A stretch of DNA of 64,000 bases from CAZHFW01 sp964531675 (GCA_964531675.1 CAZHFW010000012.1:1-64000), one strand, 5' to 3'. Shown: positions 40,023 through 48,992, counted from the stretch's first letter. A program made the numbers and translations. The notes: generated from the sequence alone by a model not told the origin.

Positions 40023-42218
40023 GTGACGACCCGGTCCCCGTTCGTGCGTGCATCCATCATCGGCCTTTCGCTGTTCCTCGCTGCCGGCACGACGCTGGCC
40101 CGCCAGGACGCTGCGCCCGCGGGCAAGACGCAGGAGGGTCAGCTCTCCGCGGTTGATCTCCTCAAGGACTTCAACCACTACGTGCGCATCGCACGCTACG
40201 ACCTGGCCGCGGGTCGCGCCACCGAACTGCTCTCGCGCGGGATCAAGCCCGTGGAGTTCGTGGATCTGGTCGAGCAGTCCCAGGAAGCCGATCGCTTCCA
40301 GGAGACCGTCGTCCGCGCCCTGCGCGTCTCGGAGGTCGAGAACCAGGCCGCCCAGCTCTACAAGCTCTTCGAGCAGGGCAAGCTCGCCCGCTCGCGCGAT
40401 CCCGAGCAGATCAAGAAGAACATCGAGAACCTGACCGGTTCGATCCAGGCCCGCCTGATCGCCCAGCAGCGCCTCAAGGCCGCGGGCGAGTACGCGGCTC
40501 CCCAGCTTCTCGAAGCGCTGTTCGACTCGGGCAACCGCGCCCGTCAGACCGAAGCACAGCGCGTGCTCATCGACCTGGGCCGTCAGTCCATCGCGCCGCT
40601 GACCGCGTCGCTCATGGGCGTCGACGCGCCGCGTCAGGAGATGATCATCAACGTTCTGGGGAACATCCCCTACAAGACGTCGCTGCCTTACCTGGCCGAG
40701 CTGGCCCAGAAGAGCACGTCGGCCGAGGTGAAGCAGGCCGCGACCCGCGCCATCGAGCGCGTCGCGGGCTCCTCCGGCGCCGCGGGCGAGGACGTCTCGG
40801 GCCTGTACCTGGCCCTTGGCGAGGATTACTACGCCGAGAAGTCCGAGCTCACGTCGTTCCCGGGCGAGGACTACCAGCTTCTCTGGTCGTTCGATCCCAG
40901 CGGCGGCCTCCAGATGACCCCGGTCCGCACCGAGGTCTTCAACGAGGCGATGGCGATGAAGGCCTCCGAGCGGGCCCTCAAGCTCAACGCGGGCAACGAG
41001 AAGGCGCTGGCCCTGTGGGTCGCGTCCAACTTCTCGCGTGAGATCCAGTCCCCCGCGGGCTACGACAACCCGGCGTATCCGAGCTCGCGCCGCGACGCGA
41101 TGTACTTCGCGGTCGCTTCGGGCGCCAAGACCTCGCAGCGCGTCCTGGGCCGTGCGCTCGACACCCGCAACACCCTGCTGGCCCGTCGGGCCCTGGCCGC
41201 GGTGGAAGCCACCGCGGGCGGCTCGGGCCTGTGGGCGACCGAAGACAACCGCGCTCCCCTGCTTGAGGCGCTCACCTACCAGAACCGTCGCGTGCAGTAC
41301 GACGCGGCCCTGGCGTTGGCCTCGGCGCAGATCAAGGACAAGTTCGCGGGCGCCGAGCGCGTCGTTCCCACGCTCGCCTCGGCGATCCGCGGCGCGGACG
41401 CCAAGTTCGCCGCGGTGCTCGCGCCGGATAACGAGCGCTACACCGCGATCCGCGGCATCCTCGAGAAGCAGGGCTACTCGGTCCTCTCCTTCGGCCGCAC
41501 GGTCGAGGAGATCGCCGGTCCGGTCTCCGAGGTCCCCGCGGTGGACGTTCTGGTCGCGGTCGGCGTGACTCCCGAGAAGCTCGCGAGCACCGTCGATCAG
41601 GTCCGGACGAACGTGAAGCTCACCGCGACCCCGGTGATGCTCCTGACCTCGCCCGAGGGCTACACCGCCCTGCGTCGCCAGTTCGAGCGTGACGGCTCGG
41701 TGGCGGTGCGTCAGTCCGCGATGGCGGACGCCGACATCAGCAAGGCGGTCGAGGCTCTGGTCGAGGCCGCGTCGGGCGGTCCGATCTCGGGCGACGAGGC
41801 CAAGTCCTACGCGGATCGCTCCCTCAACGCCCTGCGTGATCTGGCGGTCTCCGGGAACGACGTCTTCAACGTCCACGACGCGATGCTGCCTCTGATCGCC
41901 GCTCTGGAGACCAAGGACGACACGATCCAGCTCCGTCTGGCGGAGATCCTGGCCCGCATCGATGACAAGGCGGCCCAGGTCGCGGTCATGGACACGGCGT
42001 TGGCCGCGACCGGCGGGCAGCGCGTGGCGCTGCTCGGCAAGGTCGCCGACTCGGCCAAGCGTTCGGGCGGGAAGCTCGAGGATCGTCAGGTCAAGCGCGT
42101 CCTGGAACTCGCGACCGATGCCGATCCCGCGACCTCGACCGCTGCCGCGGCCTTGGCGGGTGCCCTGAGCCTTCCCAACGCGGATCTGGTGCCTCTGATC
42201 ACCGGCGACAAGAAGTAA
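40023..42218 (+). CDS. Exported HEAT-like helical-repeat protein
   Basis: The 731-residue protein has a signal peptide (FVRASIIGLSLFLAAGTTLARQD) and mostly helical repeats, for example QARLIAQQRLKAAGEYAAPQLLEALFDSGNRARQTEAQRVLIDLG and SVLAR-type segments of HEAT/armadillo character. A segment at about 475-590 (YSVLSFGRTVEEIAG...VDVLVAVGVTPEKLAS...ATPVMLLTSPEG) is alternating beta/alpha and resembles a receiver-like fold without an acceptor Asp. The GTG start has CAGGAG just upstream; the frame runs back to 39813 through repeat-poor non-coding sequence. An intrinsic terminator follows. No function assigned. Confidence 0.8.
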   Translation: MTTRSPFVRASIIGLSLFLAAGTTLARQDAAPAGKTQEGQLSAVDLLKDFNHYVRIARYDLAAGRATELLSRGIKPVEFVDLVEQSQEADRFQETVVRALRVSEVENQAAQLYKLFEQGKLARSRDPEQIKKNIENLTGSIQARLIAQQRLKAAGEYAAPQLLEALFDSGNRARQTEAQRVLIDLGRQSIAPLTASLMGVDAPRQEMIINVLGNIPYKTSLPYLAELAQKSTSAEVKQAATRAIERVAGSSGAAGEDVSGLYLALGEDYYAEKSELTSFPGEDYQLLWSFDPSGGLQMTPVRTEVFNEAMAMKASERALKLNAGNEKALALWVASNFSREIQSPAGYDNPAYPSSRRDAMYFAVASGAKTSQRVLGRALDTRNTLLARRALAAVEATAGGSGLWATEDNRAPLLEALTYQNRRVQYDAALALASAQIKDKFAGAERVVPTLASAIRGADAKFAAVLAPDNERYTAIRGILEKQGYSVLSFGRTVEEIAGPVSEVPAVDVLVAVGVTPEKLASTVDQVRTNVKLTATPVMLLTSPEGYTALRRQFERDGSVAVRQSAMADADISKAVEALVEAASGGPISGDEAKSYADRSLNALRDLAVSGNDVFNVHDAMLPLIAALETKDDTIQLRLAEILARIDDKAAQVAVMDTALAATGGQRVALLGKVADSAKRSGGKLEDRQVKRVLELATDADPATSTAAAALAGALSLPNADLVPLITGDKK

Positions 42219-42286
42219 GCCCAGGCCGAGCGATCCTGCCGCCCGATGAGGGCGTCTGACGCGAGGCAATCAGGACCGAGAACACG

Positions 42287-42320
42287 CGAGCGGCGCCGCA
42301 GCGCCGCTCGCTTTGTTTTT
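42287..42320 (+). terminator. Intrinsic terminator after the HEAT-like gene
   Basis: CGAGCGGCGC and GCGCCGCTCG form a perfect 10-bp stem around CGCA, followed by CTTTGTTTTT. Confidence 0.85.
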
Positions 42321-42715
42321 GCACCTCTCGGACGTGCGGATAACACCGGCCCGCGTGCGCCGCCAGGGGCATCGATCGTCGTCAATCCCGGTGCTCAGCG
42401 GCATAAGTGGCCACCCGCGCACGGATTTGCGCAGCGCGGGCTGAAGCGCCGAGCTTCCGCAGTCGATCCCTTTCCCGTCGGTTGCCCCGCTTCTCCGGCT
42501 TGCCGGGAAGGGTGGGGCGGAGGACCCGCGGAGGAGCGGGCCCTTTCGTGGGAGCCGATCTCTTGGCGGACGTCGCGAGGCGTCCGGCCGGAATCCGAGG
42601 TAACGAATCTGGCGGCCTGTCGCTGCCGGGCGTGTGCCGAGGGAGTCATGGGCAGGGGCTCACGGGTTGCGTCCGGGCCTCTGGGACAGTTCGCAACTCA
42701 GAAGGAGGCGCTCGC
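42321..42715 (+). promoter_or_regulatory. Intergenic region and likely leader of prepilin gene 1
   Basis: About 395 nt with no convincing gene. An open frame from 42407 reads into the prepilin but is Arg/Gly-rich and unlike protein. Several short hairpins are possible, including one near 42496-42522. AAGGAGG at 42702-42708 is the ribosome site of the prepilin. No sigma-54 or known riboswitch signature was identified. Confidence 0.5.
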
Positions 42716-43123
42716 ATGCGCACGCGTCGTAAGTCGAAGGCCTTTACGCTGGTCGAAATCCTGATCGTCGTCGTCATCCTGGGCATCCTGGCGGCCATCG
42801 TGGTCCCGCAGTTCACGAACGCCACGCAGGACGCGCAGGCCGGCAACCTCAAGACGCAGCTGAGCTCGCTCAACAGCCAGATCGAGCTCTTCCGCGCCCG
42901 CACGAACAACTACCCCGATTTCTCTGACGCCAACATCTGGCAGACGATGATCGACGGCGGCTACATCAAGGCCGCGCCGGTCAACCCCTACAACAACCTC
43001 TCCTCCGTCGTCGTCGGCGCCGCTGACGCCACGCACGGCTGGAACTGGAACAGCACCGACAACGTGCTCGAGGCGTGCTACTTCGATGAGACCAACGGCG
43101 TGATCACGCCCGGTACTCCGTAA
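42716..43123 (+). CDS. Type IV prepilin / GspG-like pseudopilin 1
   Basis: The 135-residue protein has a short basic leader, then FTLVEILIVVVILGILAAIVVPQF, the hydrophobic N-terminal helix of class III prepilins; the conserved Glu is at +5. The residue before the cleavage site is Ala (SKAFTLVE) where Gly is usual. Its C-terminal half has NNYPDFSD...GGYIKAAPVNPYN, like major pseudopilin GspG. AAGGAGG precedes ATG 42716. It heads the pilus-type cluster. Confidence 0.9.
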   Translation: MRTRRKSKAFTLVEILIVVVILGILAAIVVPQFTNATQDAQAGNLKTQLSSLNSQIELFRARTNNYPDFSDANIWQTMIDGGYIKAAPVNPYNNLSSVVVGAADATHGWNWNSTDNVLEACYFDETNGVITPGTP

Positions 43124-43142
43124 TCGATCGCTCGCTCACGCC

Positions 43143-43164
43143 GCCCGCGCCGCAAGGCGCGGGC
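43143..43164. terminator. GCAA-loop hairpin between the two prepilin genes
   Basis: GCCCGCGCC and GGCGCGGGC pair perfectly around GCAA. No T run follows, so it may be an mRNA-processing or partial-termination signal rather than a full terminator. Confidence 0.4.
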
Positions 43165-43209
43165 GACGCTTCGGTCCCGCCAGCAACGGGACAACCCAGG
43201 CAGGGCAGA

Positions 43210-43237
43210 GACCGGCGTTCCGCCAGGGACGCCGGTC
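43210..43237 (+). other. Second hairpin before prepilin 2
   Basis: GACCGGCGT and ACGCCGGTC form a 9-bp stem with a 10-nt loop, in the 192-nt gap between prepilin genes 1 and 2. It could tune the relative levels of the two prepilins. Confidence 0.35.
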
Positions 43238-43315
43238 GGCTTTCCGGCTCGTCCCGCCGAGCCTGGCCTGGATCTCCGGGGTCGTCTTTCGGCGGGACAC
43301 TCGAGGTGTGTACGG

Positions 43316-43780
43316 ATGCCGACCCTCTCCTTTCTGCGCCGGCGAAGCATGTCCGCGGGCTTCACGCTCGTGGAGATTCTCATCGTCGTGGTCATCCTGG
43401 GCGTGCTCTCCGCGATCGTCGTGCCGCAGTTCTCCAACGCGACCGCCGAGGCCTCGCGCACCCAGACCTACGACGAACTCCAGCGCGTCCGCCGCGCCGT
43501 CGCGGTGTACTACCTCCGCAACGCCTCTCAGTTTCCCGAAGTGACCGACGGGGATGGCAACGCCGGTGCCTGGGGCGCTCTGGTTGGTCCGTCCTCCGGT
43601 TATCTGCGCAGCGCGCCGGTGAACAACTATGTCGGGGGATCCGGCGCTCAGCTCATCAAGATCGCTGCTTCGGCCGATAGCACCTTCTCATCCGCCTATG
43701 GGTGGATCTTCGACCCCGCGACCGGAAACGTCTGGGCCGCTGGGTTCGATGCCGATGACCATCCGCTTCCCAAGCCGTGA
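43316..43780 (+). CDS. Type IV prepilin / GspG-like pseudopilin 2
   Basis: The 154-residue prepilin has leader MPTLSFLRRRSMSAG and a canonical G-FTLVEILIVVVILGVLSAIVVPQF helix. The next part (RTQTYDELQRVRRAVAVYYLRNASQFPEVTDGD) resembles GspG-type pseudopilins. It is similar to prepilin 1 in the N-terminal helix but differs after it, so the two are paralogues with separate roles. ATG 43316 gives a 15-residue leader; an ATG at 43349 would leave a 4-residue one. It is followed at 33 nt by a single-TM gene. Confidence 0.88.
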   Translation: MPTLSFLRRRSMSAGFTLVEILIVVVILGVLSAIVVPQFSNATAEASRTQTYDELQRVRRAVAVYYLRNASQFPEVTDGDGNAGAWGALVGPSSGYLRSAPVNNYVGGSGAQLIKIAASADSTFSSAYGWIFDPATGNVWAAGFDADDHPLPKP

Positions 43781-43813
43781 GTGACCGGCGCGGAGGCATG
43801 AAGGGGCCGACCG

Positions 43814-44143
43814 ATGACACAGCAGCACACCGATCGCCGCTCGTACTCCAACGCCGTCCTCACCCTGATCGCGCTCTTCCTGGGCGTGATCGCGGTTGAT
43901 CGCGTGACCGCCAACGCGGCCAGCGCCAATGCGCAGTCGCGCATGGCCCCGCCCGCCGGCGAACCCTCCGAAGGCGGCATGATCAGCGCCCAGGAGCAGC
44001 GCAAGACCATGATCACCGAACTCCGGGGCATGTCTCAGCGCCTGGACCGCATCGAGGCGTCGCTCCAGAAGGGCATCTCCGTGAAGGTCACCGAGATGCC
44101 CGAGCTGCGTCTGCCCAAGGACGCCTTGGCGCCCAAGAAGTAA
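43814..44143 (+). CDS. Single-TM protein in the pilus-type cluster
   Basis: The 109-residue protein has one N-terminal membrane segment (NAVLTLIALFLGVIAVDRV, residues 13-31) and a short coiled-coil region near 60-88 (QEQRKTMITELRGMSQRLDRIEASLQ). The rest is likely extracytoplasmic. No family recognised; its place between prepilins suggests an assembly helper, as GspM/PilN/PilO do elsewhere, but there is no sequence support for equivalence. The next gene follows 10 nt later. Confidence 0.65.
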   Translation: MTQQHTDRRSYSNAVLTLIALFLGVIAVDRVTANAASANAQSRMAPPAGEPSEGGMISAQEQRKTMITELRGMSQRLDRIEASLQKGISVKVTEMPELRLPKDALAPKK

Positions 44144-44153
44144 GGAGCCTCTT

Positions 44154-44720
44154 GTGACCAGTTGCCGCCCGTCCACGAACTCCAGACACGGGTACACGCT
44201 GGTCGAGATGCTCGTTGTGGTCGTGATCCTCGGCATCGCCGGGGCCATGATCATCCCTTCGATGGGACAGGTCGGCGTGCTGCGCGTGCAATCCGCGGTC
44301 CGCCAGATCGTCGCGCAGATCACCGAAGCCCAGAGCGATGCGCTCGCGTATCAACGCGGCCGCGCCATCGTCTTTGACGCCGAGGACGGCTCCTATCGCA
44401 TCGTCGAAGTCGTCGGCAACACCGTCGACGTCGAGCACAACACCCTCGACCGAGGCGTCATCACCGGCGGCACCTACGGCGACGCCCGCATGACCTCCGT
44501 CGACTTCGGCCAGGGTTCCAACACCCTCCTCTTCGACGAGTTCGGCGCGCCCACCGCCCGCGCGGGAGAGAACACCCCGCCTCCCACCGGCACCATCATC
44601 ATCCAGGGATCCGGACAGCAGTTCCGCATCCAGATCGACGGATACACGGGCCGCGTGACGGTCACCGACCAGGGCGTCATTCCCAACAGCGGCGGCAACG
44701 GCGGCACGAGCAATGGCTGA
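44154..44720 (+). CDS. GspH-like minor prepilin
   Basis: The 188-residue prepilin has HGYTLVEMLVVVVILGIAGAMIIPSM: a leader of 13 residues, Gly before the cleavage site and Tyr (rather than Phe) after it. The following RQIVAQITEAQSDALAYQRG matches the GspH/FimT pattern of minor pseudopilins. The C-terminal part is beta-rich. GTG 44154 is the start, with AAGGAG just upstream at the end of the previous gene. It overlaps the next gene by 8 nt. Confidence 0.85.
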   Translation: MTSCRPSTNSRHGYTLVEMLVVVVILGIAGAMIIPSMGQVGVLRVQSAVRQIVAQITEAQSDALAYQRGRAIVFDAEDGSYRIVEVVGNTVDVEHNTLDRGVITGGTYGDARMTSVDFGQGSNTLLFDEFGAPTARAGENTPPPTGTIIIQGSGQQFRIQIDGYTGRVTVTDQGVIPNSGGNGGTSNG

Positions 44721-45045
44721 TTCTCAACCCATCACGCGAGAGCAACCTATGCGATTCATCGGCAGAAGCAGGAAGTTCGGCGCCTTCAGCGCCGTGGCCC
44801 TCGCGTTCACATTCGGCATGCTCATCTGGGTCAAGCTCCGCGTCGTGGAGTCGGTCCCGCGCCAGGCGTACGCCGAGCCCAAACGCGCCGCCAGCGAGCG
44901 CACCCCCGCGGGCTTCAAGCAGGGCAAGGCCCCCGCGTCCGCGCTGGCCCCGGTGCAGGATGCCGCAGCCAACCAGCACGCGACCGCTCCCGAGCAATCT
45001 CCGCAAGTCGAAGGGCCCCAGGCCCCGGCCGCGTCGGGCGACTGA
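44713..45045 (+). CDS. Single-TM Ala/Pro-rich protein in the pilus-type cluster
   Basis: The 110-residue protein has one membrane segment (FGAFSAVALAFTFGMLIWVKL, residues 22-42) and a disordered Ala/Pro/Gln-rich C-terminal half. It overlaps the GspH-like gene by 8 nt, so it is translationally coupled. A periplasmic linker to the secretin is conceivable, as PilP plays in other systems, but no homology is visible. A strong terminator follows 60 nt later. Confidence 0.6.
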   Translation: MADSQPITREQPMRFIGRSRKFGAFSAVALAFTFGMLIWVKLRVVESVPRQAYAEPKRAASERTPAGFKQGKAPASALAPVQDAAANQHATAPEQSPQVEGPQAPAASGD

Positions 45046-45105
45046 TCACGCCGATCCGGGCGCATGCTCGGAAACCCCCGCGTCCATCTCAGATCCAATC
45101 TTCAG

Positions 45106-45133
45106 CCCGCGCCGCACACCGGCGCGGGTTTTT
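45106..45133 (+). terminator. Intrinsic terminator before the secretin gene
   Basis: CCCGCGCCG and CGGCGCGGG form a perfect 9-bp stem around CACAC, followed by TTTTT. It separates the prepilin operon from the secretin gene. Confidence 0.85.
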
Positions 45134-45306
45134 GTTGATCTGTGCCGTCTATTCCGGCGCGGGCGTCCCACAACTTTGTCGCGGGTCCGAAAGCGAGCGG
45201 CCCGAACTGTCGAATCAACACCATACCGGACTTCCGGCCGCTCTGTCGTGGCGGCCCGATCCACCCGGGACCGAGAAGCCAAATCCCAAGACGAGGGTGT
45301 GAAGAC

Positions 45307-47631
45307 ATGTTCGACGCTCAGAACAACAGCAAGGGCGAGAAGACCAACCGCGGCGGGCATCGCTTCGCGATCGCGGCGGCCCTGGTGCTCATCGCCGGGA
45401 CCACCACCAGCCTCGCCCAGAGCGAGAACAACGCCGGCCTCTCGAACCTGGCCCAGATGGCCAAGGACGCGGCCAACGCCAAGCTCGCCCCCGCGGCGCG
45501 CCCGGCCTCGACCGAGCAGCAGGCCACCGAGCAGCCCTCGGATCGCCCGCGCGGCCTCGAGCACGAGGACTCCAAGATCGCCGTCAACGATGACCTCATC
45601 GTCGACCTCCACGTCAACGACGAGGAACTCGCCAACGTCCTTGAGATGCTCTCCATCCAGAGCCAGCGCAACATCGTCGCCTCCAAGAACGTCGCGGCCA
45701 AGGTGACCGCCAACCTCTACGGCGTGACCTTCTTCGAGGCCCTCGACGCCATCCTCCACGTCAACGGGTTCGGCTACATCGAGCGCGGCAACTTCATCTA
45801 CGTCTACACCCTCGACGAGCTGAAGGAGATCGAAAAGCAGTCCCGCCAGCGCGTCAGCGCCGTCATCAAGCTCAACTACCTCAACGCCCTCGACGCCGCC
45901 GAGTTCGTCAAGCCCCTCCTCTCCGAGGGCGGCTCCATCAAGACCAACGGCAAGACCGCCACGTTCACCATCCCCGACAAGGCTCCGACCGGCGCCGACG
46001 AGTACGCCAACGACTCCACCCTGGTCGTCTACGACTACGAGGAGAACGTTGAGGAGATCAAGAAGCTCGTCGTCGGCATCGACACCCGCCCGGCCCAGGT
46101 CCTCATCGAGGCCACCATCCTCCAGGCCGAACTCACCGAAAACAACGCCTTCGGCGTCGACTTCGCCCTCGTCGGCGACCTGAACTTCACCGACTTCGCC
46201 AACTCGGGCGGTCCCCTGAAGGCCATCGATCAGCTCATCGCCGGCAAGTCCAGCGCCATCCAGAACGGCTCGACCTCGACCATCGCGGTCCCCGCCGACG
46301 GCGAGGGCCGCGGTATCGTCAGCTCCCCCGGCCAGACCTCCGGCCCCGGCACGCTGAAGCTCGGTCTGGTTGACTCGGACGTCGCGATCTTCATGAAGCT
46401 GCTCGACGAAGTCACGGACACGACCATCCTGTCCAACCCGAAGGTCCTGGCCCTGAACCGCCAGCCCGCCCGCGTGCTGGTCGGTCGTAAGGTCGGTTAC
46501 CTCAACACGACCGCGACGGAAACCGCGACCACCCAGACCGTCGAGTTCCTTGATACTGGTACCCAGCTCTACGTCCGTCCGTTCGTGACGGCCGAAGGCC
46601 TGATCCGCATGGAGCTCAAGCCTCAGGTCTCGGAAGCGGTCATCCGCGAGGCCCGCGACGCCACCGGCGCCGCCGTGACCATCCCCGACGAAGTCACCAA
46701 CGAGGTCGTCACCAACGTGATGGTCCGCGATGGCCAGACGATCGTCTTGGGCGGTCTGTTCCGCGACTCCACCCAGAGCACCCGCCGTCAGGTCCCGGTG
46801 CTCGGCGACATCCCGCTCATCGGCGCCGCCTTCCGCGGTCACGATGACGAGATCAAGCGCTCCGAGATCATCTTCCTCGTGACGCCCTCGATCGTCTCCG
46901 ACGAGGTCCTCCTCGCCGGCGGCGACAAGGCCAAGGCCCAGGTCGACATGGCCCGCGCCGGCGCTCGCGAAGGCACGCTGCCCTTCAGCCGCACCCGCAT
47001 GACCGGCCAGCTGCTCGTCGAGGCTCAGCGCCTCGCCGACGCGGGCAAGAATGAGGAGGCGATGTGGAAGGTCAACCAGGCTCTGGCCATGGATCCCCAC
47101 ATGCCCGAGGCCCAGGCGCTGCGTGAGAAGCTCTCGGGCAACCGCAAGGTCTGGCCGTCCAACAGCATGCTGCAGGACGTGATCAAGGCCGAGCTGGGCG
47201 CCAAGCAGAAGGTTGACGCGACCACGTCGCAGCCCACCTTCACGCCCGAGACGACGCCTTCCACGCAGGGCTCGTTCGCCCAGAACACCCCCTCGGACAC
47301 CGCCGGGTTCACGCCCGAGTCCGGGACCAATCAGGTGGCCAACCAGGTGACCAATCCGGTGACCAGCCAGACCACCGAGCAGCCCGTGGCCCAGGCGACC
47401 ACCACCACGCAGACCACCACGCAGACCTTCACGCAGACCGCTGCGACCCAGGTCGTCAAGCCTCAGTTCACGCGCCAGCCCGCGCCGCGTCGCACGCCCA
47501 ACCCGGCGTTCACGTTCCGCGTCCGCGCGACGCCCACCCAGTCCACGCAGCCGCAGCAGGCTTCGCAGCCCGCCCAGACGCAGGACCAGACCGGCACGCA
47601 GGCCTCGGTCCCGACCGACACGAGCAAGTAA
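45307..47631 (+). CDS. Secretin (GspD/PilQ-type outer-membrane pore)
   Basis: The 774-residue protein has a signal peptide (FAIAAALVLIAGTTTSLAQ). An STN-type domain follows (about 95-175, LHVNDEELANVLEMLSIQSQRNIVASKNV), then a secretin N1-like domain (about 180-290, VIKLNYLNALDAAEFVKPLLSEGG), then the secretin core (about 360-540). The core has ILSNPKVLALNRQPARVLVGRKVGY and the VRDGQTIVLGGLFRDS...PVLGDIPLIGAAFR signature near 475-515. A TPR-like piece (about 565-610) and a long Gln/Thr/Pro-rich tail (640-774) are extra. Secretins form the outer-membrane exit of type IV pili and type II secretion. The terminator upstream makes it a separate transcript; another follows. Confidence 0.93.
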   Translation: MFDAQNNSKGEKTNRGGHRFAIAAALVLIAGTTTSLAQSENNAGLSNLAQMAKDAANAKLAPAARPASTEQQATEQPSDRPRGLEHEDSKIAVNDDLIVDLHVNDEELANVLEMLSIQSQRNIVASKNVAAKVTANLYGVTFFEALDAILHVNGFGYIERGNFIYVYTLDELKEIEKQSRQRVSAVIKLNYLNALDAAEFVKPLLSEGGSIKTNGKTATFTIPDKAPTGADEYANDSTLVVYDYEENVEEIKKLVVGIDTRPAQVLIEATILQAELTENNAFGVDFALVGDLNFTDFANSGGPLKAIDQLIAGKSSAIQNGSTSTIAVPADGEGRGIVSSPGQTSGPGTLKLGLVDSDVAIFMKLLDEVTDTTILSNPKVLALNRQPARVLVGRKVGYLNTTATETATTQTVEFLDTGTQLYVRPFVTAEGLIRMELKPQVSEAVIREARDATGAAVTIPDEVTNEVVTNVMVRDGQTIVLGGLFRDSTQSTRRQVPVLGDIPLIGAAFRGHDDEIKRSEIIFLVTPSIVSDEVLLAGGDKAKAQVDMARAGAREGTLPFSRTRMTGQLLVEAQRLADAGKNEEAMWKVNQALAMDPHMPEAQALREKLSGNRKVWPSNSMLQDVIKAELGAKQKVDATTSQPTFTPETTPSTQGSFAQNTPSDTAGFTPESGTNQVANQVTNPVTSQTTEQPVAQATTTTQTTTQTFTQTAATQVVKPQFTRQPAPRRTPNPAFTFRVRATPTQSTQPQQASQPAQTQDQTGTQASVPTDTSK

Positions 47632-47707
47632 GCCCGGGAGGCCCCCGGGGGAAGATTCGAAATCCTCCCCAGGCGGCATAAAGCGACCCGGTTTTCGGAC
47701 CGATTCC

Positions 47708-47739
47708 AGGGGTGGGGCCTTCAGGCTCCACCCCTTTTT
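47708..47739 (+). terminator. Intrinsic terminator after the secretin gene
   Basis: AGGGGTGGGGCC and GGCTCCACCCCT form a stem of about 12 bp (one G-U) around TTCA, with TTTTT after it. Confidence 0.85.
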
Positions 47740-47777
47740 CGTTTCCCGTCCGACCGCTCACCCCACGCGAGAAGCAC

Positions 47778-48992
47778 ATGAACACCCGTTGCCTCGAACT
47801 CCGCCGGATCTCCTGGCTTTGTGCGCTGGGCGCCTCGATCACCCTGGTCGGCTGCGCCGGTCACGGCAACTACACCACCGAGAAGATCAGCACCGCCAAG
47901 GAAAAGATGGAGATGATGAAGAGCGGGACCGAGTGGGAGATGGCCCGCCAGTCCTTCCTCGCGGGCGATCTCGATAAGGCCCTCAAGGCGGTCGATCGCT
48001 CCATCGCCATGAACCCGCAGGTCGCCAAGAGCCAGGTGCTCCGCGGCCGCATCATGTTCGAGAAGGGCAACATGGAGCAGGCCCTGGCCTCGCTCGAGAA
48101 GGCCCAGGCCATCGATCCCAGCGGCGCCGAGGCGTTCTACTACGCCGGTCTGGCGTACGAGCGCATGACGCTCCGCGACAAGGCCCTCGAGCAGTATCAG
48201 AAGGCCGCGGAGCTTGAACCCTCCAACGCCCAGTACACGACGGTCTCCGCGGAGATGCTCATCGACCTGAACAGGCTCGATGACGCCAAGGAGTTCCTGA
48301 CGTCGCGCTCCCAGACCTTCGAGCACAACGCCGCGGTGCGTCAGGTGCTCGGGCACATCGCGCTGATGCAGCAGGACCCCAAGGGGGCCGTGAAGCTCTT
48401 CGACGAGGCCCACCTGCTGGCGCCCGACGACATGCCCATCCTCGAGGATCTGGCCCGTGCGCAGATCAAGATCGAGGCATGGGGTGACGCCGAGGCCAAC
48501 CTGGCGCGTCTCCTGTCCAGCAAGGACTACCAGGAACGCCGCGACCTCATGCACCTCCGGGCCCGCGCGCTGACCGCGCTGGACCGCAAGCTCGAGGCCC
48601 GCGAGACGCTCCTCAAGCTCACCGATGGCCAGGCCGGCCAGAACGACGTCGAGGCGTGGATCGCGCTCGGACAGCTCTCCTACTCGATGAAAGACAACAA
48701 CCGCGTCCGCCAGGCCTCGGGCCGCGTGATGGCGGTCGCGCCCAACCGCTCCGAGGGCTACATCCTCCGCGCCCTGCTGCTCCGCCGCTCGGGCGACTAC
48801 ACCGGCGCCGAAGAGATGGTCAACAAGGCTCTGGAGCGCAAGCAGGACGCCGAGTCGCTCGTGCTGCTCGGCCTGATCCAGCAGGACCAGAACCGGTTCC
48901 AGCAGGCCCGCGACACGTTCGCCAAGGCCATCAAGCTCGACCCCAAGAGCCAGGAAGCCAATCAGGCCCTCGCGTCGGTCCCGACCGAGTAA
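47778..48992 (+). CDS. TPR lipoprotein, candidate secretin pilotin
   Basis: The 404-residue protein has a lipoprotein-like signal ending LVGC (Cys near 27). At least eight TPR repeats follow, from ARQSFLAGDLDKALKAVDRSIAMNPQ onward (AEAFYYAGLAYERMTLRDKALEQYQKAAELEP, AEEMVNKALERKQDAESLVLLGLIQQDQNRFQQARDTFAKAIKLDP). TPR lipoproteins such as PilF/PilW serve as pilotins of PilQ secretins. Here the neighbour is a secretin, which makes that role plausible, although this protein is longer than PilF. It lies 146 nt after the secretin, beyond a terminator. Function by context only. Confidence 0.8.
   Translation: MNTRCLELRRISWLCALGASITLVGCAGHGNYTTEKISTAKEKMEMMKSGTEWEMARQSFLAGDLDKALKAVDRSIAMNPQVAKSQVLRGRIMFEKGNMEQALASLEKAQAIDPSGAEAFYYAGLAYERMTLRDKALEQYQKAAELEPSNAQYTTVSAEMLIDLNRLDDAKEFLTSRSQTFEHNAAVRQVLGHIALMQQDPKGAVKLFDEAHLLAPDDMPILEDLARAQIKIEAWGDAEANLARLLSSKDYQERRDLMHLRARALTALDRKLEARETLLKLTDGQAGQNDVEAWIALGQLSYSMKDNNRVRQASGRVMAVAPNRSEGYILRALLLRRSGDYTGAEEMVNKALERKQDAESLVLLGLIQQDQNRFQQARDTFAKAIKLDPKSQEANQALASVPTE

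Noticed and set aside
42407..42715. N-terminal extension of prepilin 1
   Set aside because: The Arg/Gly-rich stretch lacks protein character, and AAGGAGG just before ATG 42716 sets the start.
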